This document shows positions 24,351 to 33,885 of a stretch of 64,000 bases of DNA, in pieces. How positions within the stretch are numbered: position 1 is the stretch's first letter; the number at the start of each line of letters is the position of its first letter. The stretch is from CAVPDE01 sp963707125 (GTDB taxonomy: Bacteria; Desulfobacterota; DSM-4660; Desulfatiglandales; HGW-15). The position numbers and the translations under genes were made by a program. The notes under the pieces were generated by a model. It was not told where the DNA came from, searched no databases, and saw nothing but the letters and a program-made list of their open reading frames with translations. Location of the stretch: the NCBI GenBank assembly GCA_963707125.1, contig CAVPOU010000004.1, positions 248,001 through 312,000 of the forward strand, in the 5' to 3' direction.

Positions 24351-27300
24351 CTACCTTTCCCCCACAATCAGATAGCTTGAATAAGCCTCATGGACGCGCT
24401 GGAGACACCCGTTCAGTTTTTCCCTGAACCGGTCTTCGTTCCCGTCCGGCCCGAGGAGCCTCCGGCTAAGAGCCTTAAGTTCCTTCTTGTCCTTGGGGAT
24501 CGCATGGATTTGCCTGTCTTCAAGAATCTGGAGGGAGTGTTCGACCCGCCGCAGAAACAGGTAGTCTTCCTTGAGCCCTAATGCCACAGACTCAGGAAGG
24601 ACATTTTCCTTGCCAAGAAGTTCCAGGGCATTGAGCGTGTTCTCTTCAAGGAGAGAAGGGATTCGTCCTCCGTGAATAAGCTGCAGTCCCTGGACAAGAA
24701 ATTCCACATCCCGCAGTCCGCCCATACCGCTCTTCACATCGGGCGTTGCACCGGAGTGGGTCTTCATTCCGACGATTCGCATTTTTTCAATGGATCGGGC
24801 AATGTCCTCCCTTTTCCATTCACGCATGAATACAGGCCTTATCTTTTCCAGGAACGAATAGCCGAGGCGAAAGTTCCCGGCCACGGGGCGCATCTTGAGG
24901 GCTGCCTGGACTTCCCACAGCGATGCCACGTCGTAGTAATATCGGACTAGAGAAGACCATGAAGGGACCAGCTCCCCGTCCCGGCCAAAGGGCCTTAGCC
25001 TCAAATCCACCCGGTAGGCATACCCTTCCTCGGTGTGGCTTGAGAGGTCCGACCGGAGGTCTTCCATGAGGCGCGCAAAAAAAGCTTTCTTCTCCTGCTC
25101 GTTCTTCCCATCCTCGTCACTCCAGAGACCGAGCAGATCAATGTCGGAACTGTAGTTCAGCTCATTGCCTCCAAGTTTTCCAAGGGCCAGGATGCAAAAC
25201 CGCTCCTTCCATTCCGGATGCTCCTGGATTCTCTTTTCAAGGACAGCCTGCGTAAAGGCGTCAGCCAGTCTCGACAGCTCCAGCATCACCTCTCGGGTCG
25301 AGGCGCCGAGGCAGATATCCCGAATCCCGATCCGCAGCATTTCCCGGCGTCTCAGGCGCCTCAACCGGTTGAGCCATTCCCCGTGGCTGCTGCAGCCTGC
25401 CGCCACGCGCCGCAGTTCTTCCACAATATCCCTTGTCTCGCGAAGCTTGTGCAGAATCTCCGGGGCAACCACCCAGTCCAGAAATCCCGGATTCCTCACC
25501 AGGGCGTCAGACAGGAACTGGCTCCCTGCAAAGATCCCGAGCAGGAGTTCAAGGCGCATGGGCTGCGACAGCAGAAGATGGTAATGGAAATCCGCGCTGA
25601 CCTGGGCGCGGACAAAACGCTCCCAGTTGTTGAGAGCCATGTCAGGATCCGGCTTTCTCTTCAGGATATCAAAGGCAAGAAGGGCAAGTTTGGCAAAGGT
25701 CGCTCTTCGAGTTCCACCCCCTGCCATGCTCTTGATGTTCGCATAGGCTCGCTCAGGATGATCAAAGCCGCCTTCACGCAAAATGGAATCCCTCGTTTCC
25801 CTGGGCACCTGGTCCGACAGGACAAGATCCGCCGCATTGCCCGCAATCGCTCCCGGAATCGAATCGCGACCAAAATGGCGCTCCACAAACACGCGAACGG
25901 CTGCGGAGTGGTTTTCAAAATCAATGCGAAGTTGCTCGGAAGGTTCCAGGGGGCCGCCTCTTGAGTAGCCCATACGCCGGCTGAGATGAGCAAATTCGGA
26001 AGAGCCCTGAGACGGGAGGAAAAGATCTATCGCAGAACCGCGAAGCATGCGCATGCTGTTGATCAGGTGTCTGAGGAAGGTGTAAGCGGTGATGAGACGA
26101 GCGGATTCCTCGGCGGATAGGACACCCTCTTCGGAGAGGATCTCCAGGGCTTCACGGAGAAGAGGGGTTCTGAGCGAGGGGACCTCCTTGGCATGGGTCA
26201 CCTGGAGAATCTGAACGCTGTACTCCAGGTCCACCAGGCCTCCGGGACTGAACTTGGCATTGAGCCTTGTAGATCCGGTCTTCTCCATGAATTGTTTCTC
26301 CCGGAGATCTTTTAGTTCCCGGAGATCCAGGTGGCCGGAAAAATAGACCATCTCATCCCTGAGCCGCTCGACTTGCTTGCCCAGCTCAGGGTCCCCGCCG
26401 ATGGCCCGAAGCCGAACCAGGGCCAACCGCTCATACGAATGGGAAGGGCCGGCAGGACCATAGTAGCGGCAGAAGCTGTCCAGGCTGCTGGCCAGCGGTC
26501 CTGCGTTTCCGAAGGGTCGAAGTCGCAGATCGAGTTGAAAAATCCCTTCCCTCTTTGACTTGATCAGGCTGGTCACTCCTTTGACGAGACGGTCGAAAAA
26601 CTCTGTGTTCGTGAGAGCGGGATCTCCGTCAGTCGCGCCGCTGTCACTGTACACAAAGAGCAATTCCAGGTCAGAGGCATAACCCAGAGCAGCGCCGCCC
26701 AGTTTGCCCAACCCCAGGATGGCGTATCTTGCCTCAAGACCGGCCACAGTTCTTGGCCTTCCGAAGCGCCTGGTGAGATCCTCGTAAACAATTCTTGCTC
26801 CTTCATCGACGACCTGCTCGGCGAGCCGAGTCAGAGCAAGGGCAAAGGATTCGAACGGCGATTCGGGATTAAGGATATGGTCAAGATCGATGAAAAAGAT
26901 TTCCCGGTCTTTGAACCGGTTCAGCCTTTGCCCCTTTTCCTCAAGAGTTTGCGCATCCTTCAGTGCGTTCCTCATTCTTTCGGCCAGGGTCTCGGTGGCT
27001 TCTGCAAGAGCCCGGGTTCGGACATAAGGGCTTAGCATGGGAAGAAGGGTTTCATACTGAAGACGAATGAAGTCCTCCCACAGGAAATCACTGGCGCCGA
27101 GAAGTCTCGCAAGATCTTTGAGCAGATGAGGCTGAGTCAGCAGGTCCAGCCACTCCTTTTCCTTTTTCCTCTGCACCACGTCCCTCACGATTTGCTCGAA
27201 CCGTGAAAGAGCGGTGAAGGGGTCCGGCGCCGCACCAAGGAAATAGGTGAACTGCTTGGTGAGAAGCACGGAGAACTTGACGCGGTTGAGCAATTCCGGG

Positions 27301-28055
27301 TTGTCGATCTTGCGGCCCCGCAGGTCGACCAAGTCGATTTCGTCTTCCACGCGGCCGTGTATCGTCCTGATTCTCACGTGTTCAATCGAGACGTCATGCA
27401 GAGACAGGGCATTGGACAGGGCATACAAAAAAGCGGGCGTGTCCTCTGAGATGACCCTCAGGCGGGTAAAGGCTTCAGCGTGTTCGTCTATCTGGATTTC
27501 CACGGGATACGGCACAGGATAGGAGTCCTGCTGAAGAGGGGCAAGTCTTCTGACCACAAGCTCATTGACCTGCTGCTTGGCCTCTGTAATCGATGGCTCG
27601 TCTCCCTTTTCCAGAAGGCGGATCGCGGTCTCCATGCGGGATCGAAGCTCGTCCGTCCAGGTTTCAAGAGGCAGGGGCGTGTCCACGGCCCCGGAGAAGT
27701 GATCGATGATTCTTCGCCTTTTCCCAAGGTCCTCCCTCTCGAGGCGCTTCCTCCTGATTTGGCTTTGAGGAATTCCCTCATCCGTGAAGACTTCTCCAGA
27801 GACAATGCTGAACCCCATACCTGCAAGGATACCGGTAATAAGAGAAAACTCGGAAGGGTAATCAAAGGCCAGGACCGTGCAGTCCAGGGTCCCGTCTCTT
27901 CTTGGATCAAGCAGAATCTCCACTGGATGCAGGGGGGATAGGCGGCCAAGCACTGCTAGGTGTCGTTCCACATCCTTTTCGCTGAAAATTCGGGAATATC
28001 GCTCGCCCAGCCGCGCAATATGCTCAGTTCGCACTCTTTCTTCGGCAGTCTTCAA
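24351..28055 (-). CDS. glnE: Glutamine synthetase adenylyltransferase with N-terminal ACT-like domains
   Basis: 1234 aa from TTG 28055 (GGGGGAG upstream); TTG 28118 would add 21 residues. It adds and removes AMP on glutamine synthetase. Two nucleotidyltransferase domains are seen: about 447-469 (GLGKLGGAALGYASDLEL) and about 955-979 (LGKLGGNELNYSSDIDL). Each is followed by the LRLRPFG motif. Ordinary GlnE has about 950 aa. The extra N-terminal ~300 residues hold two ACT-like folds, near 45-90 (FDYPSEFSLITGILAGMGF) and 185-250 (RVISEDTPAFLYALSNAL), like the glutamine-sensing ACT domains of GlnD. It lies 158 bp downstream of glnA past a hairpin. Confidence 0.92.
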   Translation of the reverse strand: MKTAEERVRTEHIARLGERYSRIFSEKDVERHLAVLGRLSPLHPVEILLDPRRDGTLDCTVLAFDYPSEFSLITGILAGMGFSIVSGEVFTDEGIPQSQIRRKRLEREDLGKRRRIIDHFSGAVDTPLPLETWTDELRSRMETAIRLLEKGDEPSITEAKQQVNELVVRRLAPLQQDSYPVPYPVEIQIDEHAEAFTRLRVISEDTPAFLYALSNALSLHDVSIEHVRIRTIHGRVEDEIDLVDLRGRKIDNPELLNRVKFSVLLTKQFTYFLGAAPDPFTALSRFEQIVRDVVQRKKEKEWLDLLTQPHLLKDLARLLGASDFLWEDFIRLQYETLLPMLSPYVRTRALAEATETLAERMRNALKDAQTLEEKGQRLNRFKDREIFFIDLDHILNPESPFESFALALTRLAEQVVDEGARIVYEDLTRRFGRPRTVAGLEARYAILGLGKLGGAALGYASDLELLFVYSDSGATDGDPALTNTEFFDRLVKGVTSLIKSKREGIFQLDLRLRPFGNAGPLASSLDSFCRYYGPAGPSHSYERLALVRLRAIGGDPELGKQVERLRDEMVYFSGHLDLRELKDLREKQFMEKTGSTRLNAKFSPGGLVDLEYSVQILQVTHAKEVPSLRTPLLREALEILSEEGVLSAEESARLITAYTFLRHLINSMRMLRGSAIDLFLPSQGSSEFAHLSRRMGYSRGGPLEPSEQLRIDFENHSAAVRVFVERHFGRDSIPGAIAGNAADLVLSDQVPRETRDSILREGGFDHPERAYANIKSMAGGGTRRATFAKLALLAFDILKRKPDPDMALNNWERFVRAQVSADFHYHLLLSQPMRLELLLGIFAGSQFLSDALVRNPGFLDWVVAPEILHKLRETRDIVEELRRVAAGCSSHGEWLNRLRRLRRREMLRIGIRDICLGASTREVMLELSRLADAFTQAVLEKRIQEHPEWKERFCILALGKLGGNELNYSSDIDLLGLWSDEDGKNEQEKKAFFARLMEDLRSDLSSHTEEGYAYRVDLRLRPFGRDGELVPSWSSLVRYYYDVASLWEVQAALKMRPVAGNFRLGYSFLEKIRPVFMREWKREDIARSIEKMRIVGMKTHSGATPDVKSGMGGLRDVEFLVQGLQLIHGGRIPSLLEENTLNALELLGKENVLPESVALGLKEDYLFLRRVEHSLQILEDRQIHAIPKDKKELKALSRRLLGPDGNEDRFREKLNGCLQRVHEAYSSYLIVGER

Positions 28056-28147
28056 TTCCCCTGCTCCCCCAAGAATGATGCACAGATCATATACCAAGGA
28101 AGGAAACCTGACAAACAAGACCGCTCTGCCTCAAGAAACGGACTCTG

Positions 28148-28190
28148 ACAAAAGGGGGGTTCCTCGGAAAGTTTCCCAGGAACCCCCCTT
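28148..28190 (-). terminator. Intrinsic terminator after glnA
   Basis: A perfect 13-bp stem (AAGGGGGGTTCCT at 28152-28164 and its complement at 28178-28190) lies between glnA and glnE. Read on the minus strand it is followed by TTTTG. It probably ends most glnA transcripts and lets some read through into glnE. Confidence 0.75.
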
Positions 28191-28212
28191 CTCTTGAGGT
28201 AATAAGCGAGAT

Positions 28213-29637
28213 CTAGATATCGTAGTAGAGTGCGAACTCCCAGGGATGTGGCCGGAGCTCGACGGCCAAAACCTCTTTCTCTATCTTGTAGGAAATCCAG
28301 GTCTCGATCACATCCGAGGTAAACACATCGCCTTTCAGCAGGTACGCGTGGTCCGCTTCAAGGGCCTGCAGCGCTTCCCTAAGGGATCCCGGAGTGTGAG
28401 GAACCTTGGCCAGTTCTTCCGGCGGCAGATCATAAATATCCTTGTCCAGCGGATCTCCCGGGTCCACCTTGTTCTGGATGCCGTCAAGCATGGCCATGAG
28501 AATGGCAGAGAACGCCAGATAGGGATTGCAACTCGGGTCAGGACAGCGGAACTCCAGCCGCTTGGCTTTGGGCGATGTGGAGTAAAGAGGAATACGAACT
28601 GCTGCGCTTCGATTCCGCCTTGAATAGGCCAAGTTGACCGGGGCTTCGAAACCCGGCACCAGTCGCTTGTAGCTGTTGGTTGTCGGGCTCGTGATCGCCA
28701 GAAGCGACGGCGCATGTTTCAGGATCCCGCCGATGGCATACATGGCCATTTGCGACAGACCCGCGTACCCGTCACCGGCATAGAGGTTCTGGCCGCCTTT
28801 CCACAGGGAGCTGTGGACGTGCATGCCTGAGCCGTTGTCGCTGAACAGGGGTTTGGGCATGAAGGTCACGGTCTTGTTGTACTTTTTGGCCACGTTCTTG
28901 ATGACATACTTGTACTTGAGCAGGCTGTCCGCCATCTGCACCAGAGGAGAAAAACGCATGTCAATTTCCGATTGCCCTCCTGTGGCCACTTCATGGTGCT
29001 GGGCCTCAATCAGCACACCGATCTTCTCCAGGGTCAGCATCATTTCGCTGCGGATGTCCTGCTGGCTGTCCGTTGGAGGAACCGGGAAATAGCCTTCCTT
29101 GTAGCGGGTTTTGTATCCGAGATTCGGATTCTCCACCCGGCCGGCGTTCCAGCGGCCCTCAACCGAGTCGATGTGGTAGTACCCTTCGTGTTCGTTCTGA
29201 TCAAATCGGATATCGTCAAAGATAAAGAATTCGGCTTCAGGGCCGAAGTAGGCCACATCCGCAATTCCCAGGCTCTTGAGGTAACTCTCCGCCTTCCGGG
29301 CAATGTTCCGCGGATCCCTCGTGTAGTCTTCTCCGGTGACCGGATCACAGATGTTACAGAGAATGACGAGGGTCTTGGCCTGAAAGAAGGGATCGATAAA
29401 CGCGGTCTCCGCCACAGGCTTGACCAGCATGTCCGATTCATTGATCGCCTGCCATCCCCTGATGCTCGACCCGTCGAAGCCAAGGCCGCTTTCAAAAGTG
29501 TCCTCATCCACTTCCCTTGCGGGTATGGAGAAATGCTGCCACAGACCCGGAAAGTCCATGAATCGCAGGTCCACCACTTCCACCTTCTCTGTCTTGATCA
29601 TGCTTACAATGTCTTTTACTGTCTTTGTTTCACTCAT
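28213..29637 (-). CDS. glnA: Glutamine synthetase, type I-beta
   Basis: 474 aa from ATG 29637, with GGAGG six bases upstream (ATG 29652 has no such site). ATP-dependent amidation of glutamate. It has the GFDGSSIRGW N-terminal signature, NGSGMHVHSSLW-type ATP site, the NRSAAVRIP catalytic stretch, and near the C-terminus DIYDLPPEE, where the Tyr is the adenylylation target. The presence of that Tyr fits with glnE downstream. The leader is about 240 nt from a sigma-54 promoter. A second glutamine synthetase without this site is at 39233-40594. Confidence 0.96.
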   Translation of the reverse strand: MSETKTVKDIVSMIKTEKVEVVDLRFMDFPGLWQHFSIPAREVDEDTFESGLGFDGSSIRGWQAINESDMLVKPVAETAFIDPFFQAKTLVILCNICDPVTGEDYTRDPRNIARKAESYLKSLGIADVAYFGPEAEFFIFDDIRFDQNEHEGYYHIDSVEGRWNAGRVENPNLGYKTRYKEGYFPVPPTDSQQDIRSEMMLTLEKIGVLIEAQHHEVATGGQSEIDMRFSPLVQMADSLLKYKYVIKNVAKKYNKTVTFMPKPLFSDNGSGMHVHSSLWKGGQNLYAGDGYAGLSQMAMYAIGGILKHAPSLLAITSPTTNSYKRLVPGFEAPVNLAYSRRNRSAAVRIPLYSTSPKAKRLEFRCPDPSCNPYLAFSAILMAMLDGIQNKVDPGDPLDKDIYDLPPEELAKVPHTPGSLREALQALEADHAYLLKGDVFTSDVIETWISYKIEKEVLAVELRPHPWEFALYYDI

Positions 29638-29887
29638 TGATTTCCTCCCCATGTTGGATTCTGGTTACCTCCCAAGAAAAGAATAGACTGAAGGTAGATA
29701 GACTGAAGGAAAATACATGCGCGATCACCCAAAGCCAAGATCGTTTGGATACGTTGACAGGTGATTGTGTCATGGATGATCATTATTGCCCTTCAGTCTT
29801 CAGCCTAAACACCTGAGTAGTTACATAATGGATATCATTGAAAACACGTTCGCCCGTGCGAATCTACGCTCATTGGTACAAGGGTTG

Positions 29888-29903
29888 AGCAAGACGCGTG
29901 CCA
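29888..29903 (-). promoter_or_regulatory. Sigma-54 promoter of glnA
   Basis: Minus strand TGGCACGCGTCTTGCT is a full match to the sigma-54 consensus TGGCAC-N5-TTGC, with the -24 GG and -12 GC ten bases apart. It points to glnA, with a predicted start near 29877 and a leader of about 240 nt. Confidence 0.8.
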
Positions 29904-29967
29904 CTGGCTATGATGCTGCAACCCTAAGGCATCCCTTGTCTTTTGGCCTCTCAACCAATTCAACCCT

Positions 29968-29983
29968 TGTTTTTCAAAATACA
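29968..29983. promoter_or_regulatory. NifA-type upstream activator site TGT-N10-ACA
   Basis: TGT at 29968-29970 and ACA at 29981-29983 are ten bases apart. The site is 65 bp upstream of the glnA -24 element, about -90 to -105, in the range for an enhancer bound by NifA. The window encodes a NifA-like activator at 8108-9649. Short motif, so chance is possible. Confidence 0.55.
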
Positions 29984-30082
29984 ATTTTGTAGGATCGCTC
30001 TACTCGATACTACAAAAGAGTAAGCCCTTTGAACTAGAGGATGGCCCATGGCCTTTCGGTCCGTCCTTCGGAGAAAATAGAA

Positions 30083-30111
30083 TTGATTGACGCTTTCAGA
30101 TCAAGTATAAG
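30083..30111 (+). promoter_or_regulatory. Sigma-70 promoter of aspS-gatC
   Basis: TTGATT at 30083-30088, 17-bp spacer, TATAAG at 30106-30111. The aspS start is 40 bp downstream. Confidence 0.55.
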
Positions 30112-30150
30112 ATTGCGTTCATTTAATAACCGTCGTGACAGGTTTCATTC

Positions 30151-32310
30151 ATGGAATGGAGACAGAGAATCTACTGTGGAGATCTGACCCCGTCTGACGC
30201 GGGAAGGGATGTTCTCCTCATGGGCTGGGTGGATGCTTTCCGCGATCACGGAAGTCTGCTTTTCATTCATCTCCGCGATGTTCGCGGGATCGTCCAGGTT
30301 GTCTTTAACCCTGTGATCAGCAAGGAAAGCTACGATAAAGCCGCTGGTCTCAAGGAGGAATACGTAGTTAAAGTGAGGGGCAAAGTCGCTCTTCGTCACC
30401 AGGGCACGGAGAACCCGAACATCAGCACCGGCGCTATCGAGGTGCTTGCCGACGAGATGGAAGTCCTTTCTCTTTCCCGGACCCTTCCCTTCAAGATCTC
30501 TGAAAAAGCGATCGCCTTTGGCGAGGACATCAAAGCGAATCCCGAAAAGGTGGATGAAGACCTGAGGCTCCAGTACCGTTACCTGGACTTGAGACGCCCA
30601 TCGGCTCAGGAGCTTTTCATCAAACGCTATGAGATCATCAAGGGCATCAGAAAATACCTTGACCAGCTTCACTTCATGGAGATTGAAACCCCTTTCCTCA
30701 CCAAAAGCACGCCCGAGGGAGCCAGAGATTACCTGGTCCCGAGCCGGATTCACAAAGGCAAGTTCTATTCCCTGCCCCAGTCGCCTCAGCTTTTCAAGCA
30801 GCTCCTCATGATGAGCGGCATGGACCGCTATTTCCAGATTGCCCGCTGCTTCAGAGACGAAGACTTGCGGCCGAATCGCCAGCCTGAATTCACTCAACTG
30901 GATCTTGAAGCCTCTTTCATCGACGAGGAGTTCATTTATGAGATCGTTGAGGAGCTCACGGCGAGGATCTTCGCTCTCGGCGGGATTTCTCTTCCAAGAC
31001 CCTTTCCCAGAATGACCTATGAGGATGCCATGGAACGCTACGGATCGGATCGGCCGGACCTTCGCTTCGGCATGGCCTTTGAAGAGGTCACGGACATTCT
31101 GAAAGAGACGGAATACGCCGTCTTCAGACAGGTGTTGGAAGGGAGCGGCTGCATCAAAGGATTTTGCGTCAAAGCACAGGCCGATTCGCTCAGCAAAAAC
31201 GTGCTTCAAAATGAATACGCTGTGAAAATCGCCCCATCCCTCGGCGCCAGGGGCATGACCTGGATGAAGGTGGCGGATGGCCGGCTGGATTCGAACATCG
31301 TCCAGTTCTTCAGTGAAACGGAACAGGACCGTCTCAAAGAGCGCTTTCGTGCCGAAGACGGAGACGTCCTCATCATGATTGCCGACACCTATCGAGATCT
31401 CGTGAACAAGGTGCTCTCCGGTCTTCGCCTCCACCTGGCTGAAAGGCTCAAGCTCATTCCTGAGGATCGTTACGATCCCCTCTGGGTAACGGATTTTCCT
31501 CTGTTCGAACTCAAGGATGGGAAACTCGGCTCCCAGCACCATCCCTTTACCATGCCCGACCGTATTGATTTTGATCCCGCGAACAAGCAAGAATGCCTTG
31601 CCCTGAAGTCACGGGCCTATGACCTTGTGATGAACGGGGAGGAACTGGGGGGTGGAAGCATACGGATCCACAGGATGGACATCCAGAAGAAGATTTTTCT
31701 TGCCCTGGAGCTGACGGAAGAAGAATTGGAAACTAAATTCGGCTTCTTTCTCCGCGCTCTTGAATATGGGGCTCCCCCTCACGGTGGACTTGCCCTGGGC
31801 CTGGACCGGGTGATCGCCATGATCCTGAAAGCGTCTTCCATCCGGGAGGTCATTGCTTTCCCGAAAAACCGGAGTGCCTACTGCCCGCTCAGCGAAGCCC
31901 CTTCATTTGTGGACGGGTCTCAGCTCAAGGAGCTGGGTCTTGCAGCCCCTGCCACAGACTTGGCGTATGAAAGAGCTTCGAGAGCACCCCTGATGACTGA
32001 GGCGGCAACCCTTGTCTCGGAAAGGATTTCTCTGGACCATGTGAGGCACATCGCCAAACTCGCCCGTCTCAAGCTGAGCGAATCAGAGGCCCTTCTCTAT
32101 CAGAAGGATCTCAACTCCATTCTCGAGTACGTGGAGACCCTGAGGGAGCTCGATGCGGAGAACGTCCGGCCCATGAGCCACGTGATCCCCATGCAAAATG
32201 TTTGGCGTGAGGACAAGCCGGGAAAAGCGGGAAAACCGGAAGAGATCCTGTCCAATGCCCCCACGAGGGAAAAAGATTTCTTCAAGGTTCCGAAGATCAT
32301 TGAAGGTTAG
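30151..32310 (+). CDS. aspS: Aspartyl-tRNA synthetase fused to GatC
   Basis: 719 aa. Residues 1 to about 610 are a complete bacterial-type AspRS: OB anticodon domain, class II motif 2 FRDEDLRPNRQPEFTQ, GAD insert, and motif 3 GLALGLDRVIAMI. Residues 626-719 (ISLDHVRHIAKLARLKL ... FFKVPKIIEG) are a full GatC, the small subunit of the GatCAB amidotransferase. No stop, frameshift or clear ribosome binding site separates them, though ATG at 31993 could allow some internal start. His33 in RDHG matches the residue found in nondiscriminating AspRS. gatA follows after 3 bp. The pairing suggests Asp-tRNA(Asn) is made and amidated in one assembly. Confidence 0.93.
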   Translation: MEWRQRIYCGDLTPSDAGRDVLLMGWVDAFRDHGSLLFIHLRDVRGIVQVVFNPVISKESYDKAAGLKEEYVVKVRGKVALRHQGTENPNISTGAIEVLADEMEVLSLSRTLPFKISEKAIAFGEDIKANPEKVDEDLRLQYRYLDLRRPSAQELFIKRYEIIKGIRKYLDQLHFMEIETPFLTKSTPEGARDYLVPSRIHKGKFYSLPQSPQLFKQLLMMSGMDRYFQIARCFRDEDLRPNRQPEFTQLDLEASFIDEEFIYEIVEELTARIFALGGISLPRPFPRMTYEDAMERYGSDRPDLRFGMAFEEVTDILKETEYAVFRQVLEGSGCIKGFCVKAQADSLSKNVLQNEYAVKIAPSLGARGMTWMKVADGRLDSNIVQFFSETEQDRLKERFRAEDGDVLIMIADTYRDLVNKVLSGLRLHLAERLKLIPEDRYDPLWVTDFPLFELKDGKLGSQHHPFTMPDRIDFDPANKQECLALKSRAYDLVMNGEELGGGSIRIHRMDIQKKIFLALELTEEELETKFGFFLRALEYGAPPHGGLALGLDRVIAMILKASSIREVIAFPKNRSAYCPLSEAPSFVDGSQLKELGLAAPATDLAYERASRAPLMTEAATLVSERISLDHVRHIAKLARLKLSESEALLYQKDLNSILEYVETLRELDAENVRPMSHVIPMQNVWREDKPGKAGKPEEILSNAPTREKDFFKVPKIIEG

Positions 32311-32313
32311 GCT

Positions 32314-33753
32314 ATGGATTTATGTGATCGAAGCGCAACAGAACTTTCACGAATGCTCAAGAAAAAAGAGGTGAGCTCAAGGGAGATCACCGAGTCAGTG
32401 TTCGCTAGGATCGATGAGAAAGAGAGTCTGCTCAGGGCCTACATCACCATAACCCGTGAACTCGCCCTGAAACAGTCGGACCTGGCGGACAAAAGATTTC
32501 AGCGAGGAGAGAGTCTCTCCCCTCTGGACGGGATTCCCGTAGCCGTGAAGGATGTTCTCTGCACCAAAGGCGTCAAAACCACCTGCGGTTCAGCCATTCT
32601 TAAGAACTACATTCCTCCCTATGACGCCACAGCGGTAAAAGGGGTAATGAAAAGCGGAGCCGTGCTCATAGGAAAAACGAACATGGATGAGTTCGCCATG
32701 GGCTCCTCCACTGAGAACAGCGCCTTCGGTCCCACGCGCAACCCTGTGAACTCCGATTGCGTGCCAGGGGGATCCAGCGGCGGCGCTGCAGCGGCTGTTG
32801 CCGCAGGCGAAACCATCCTCTCCGTGGGATCGGACACGGGCGGCTCCATCCGCCTTCCCGCAGCCTTTTGCGGTGTAGGCGGAATCAAGCCCACTTATGG
32901 ACGGGTCTCGCGCTACGGGTTGGTCTCCTACGCGTCTTCCCTGGATCAGGTGGGAGCCCTCGGCCGCACGGTTGAAGACTGCGCCCTACTCTTGAACGCG
33001 ATGTGCGGGCATGATTCGCTGGATTCGACCTCCGCAGAAGTAAACACGCCGGACTTTCGCCGAGCCCTGAAAAAAGGATTGGCGGGGCTCCGCATCGGCC
33101 TTCCCAGAGAATATTTCGTGGAAGGGCTCGACCCTTTGATCAGGCGCAAGATCATGGAGGCGGCCGACCTTCTTGCCAAACAGGGCGCCCGCGTCGTGGA
33201 GGTGTCGCTTCCTCACACTCGGTATGCCGTCAGCACCTACTACCTCGTCGCCACTGCCGAGGCGAGCAGCAACCTGGCCAGGTATGACGGCGTCAAATAC
33301 GGTTTCAGGACCACCGAGGATGCAGCGGACATCGTGAAGATGGTCGAAGAGACCAGGAGCGAGGGCTTTGGAACAGAGGTCAAAAGAAGAATCATGCTGG
33401 GCACCTTCATACTTTCTGCCGGGTACTACGACGCGTACTACATGAAAGCTCAGCAAGCAAGGACCCTGATTAAAGAAGATTTCGACAAAGCCTTTGAGAA
33501 TGCGGATTGCCTGTTGACTCCCGTCTCCCCCTGCCTGCCTTTCAGGCTGGGAGAGAAAATCACGGAACCCTTGCAGATGTACCTTGTCGACGTCTACACG
33601 GTATCCATCAACCTCGCGGGCTTGCCCGCAATGAGCGTGAACTGCGGCATGGTCGAGGGACTTCCCGTGGGCATGCAGATCATCGGAAAGGCCTTTGACG
33701 AGGAAATGGTTCTGCGCGTGGCGCATGGGTACGAAATAATAAGATTGGAGTAA
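32314..33753 (+). CDS. gatA: Glutamyl/aspartyl-tRNA amidotransferase subunit A
   Basis: 479 aa. The amidase subunit of GatCAB; it releases ammonia from glutamine for the transamidation of Glu-tRNA(Gln) or Asp-tRNA(Asn). The Ser-cisSer-Lys triad is seen: Lys in IPVAVKDVLCT, cis-Ser and Ser in the glycine-rich VPGGSSGGAAAAVAAG and SVGSDTGGSIRLPAAF. Start ATG 32314 is 3 bp after the aspS-gatC stop, so translation is coupled. The C-terminus ends at TAA 33751-33753. Confidence 0.95.
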   Translation: MDLCDRSATELSRMLKKKEVSSREITESVFARIDEKESLLRAYITITRELALKQSDLADKRFQRGESLSPLDGIPVAVKDVLCTKGVKTTCGSAILKNYIPPYDATAVKGVMKSGAVLIGKTNMDEFAMGSSTENSAFGPTRNPVNSDCVPGGSSGGAAAAVAAGETILSVGSDTGGSIRLPAAFCGVGGIKPTYGRVSRYGLVSYASSLDQVGALGRTVEDCALLLNAMCGHDSLDSTSAEVNTPDFRRALKKGLAGLRIGLPREYFVEGLDPLIRRKIMEAADLLAKQGARVVEVSLPHTRYAVSTYYLVATAEASSNLARYDGVKYGFRTTEDAADIVKMVEETRSEGFGTEVKRRIMLGTFILSAGYYDAYYMKAQQARTLIKEDFDKAFENADCLLTPVSPCLPFRLGEKITEPLQMYLVDVYTVSINLAGLPAMSVNCGMVEGLPVGMQIIGKAFDEEMVLRVAHGYEIIRLE

Positions 33754-33882
33754 TGGAGTGGTGGAGCATTGAACATTGAACAATGGTCATTGAACATTTG
33801 ACATTGAAGATTGGGAAAAGCTTTTTGCCGACTCCCAATAGAGCAGTCAGATGATAAATGATCAATGTTAAATGCCCAATGT
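33752..33882. repeat. Intergenic repeat of CATTGAACATTGAA/AATGTTAAATG units
   Basis: Several copies of CATTGAACATTGAAC-like units stand opposite complementary TGATCAATGTTAAATGCCCA units. It interrupts the gatA-gatB spacing (133 bp). Similar units are at 43612-43652 between the WecA-like gene and rsmG. Confidence 0.6.
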
Positions 33883-33885
33883 TAA

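Noticed and set aside
30145..31590. 481-aa minus-strand frame opposite aspS
   Set aside because: Antisense shadow of a highly conserved synthetase; no motif or ribosome binding site of its own.
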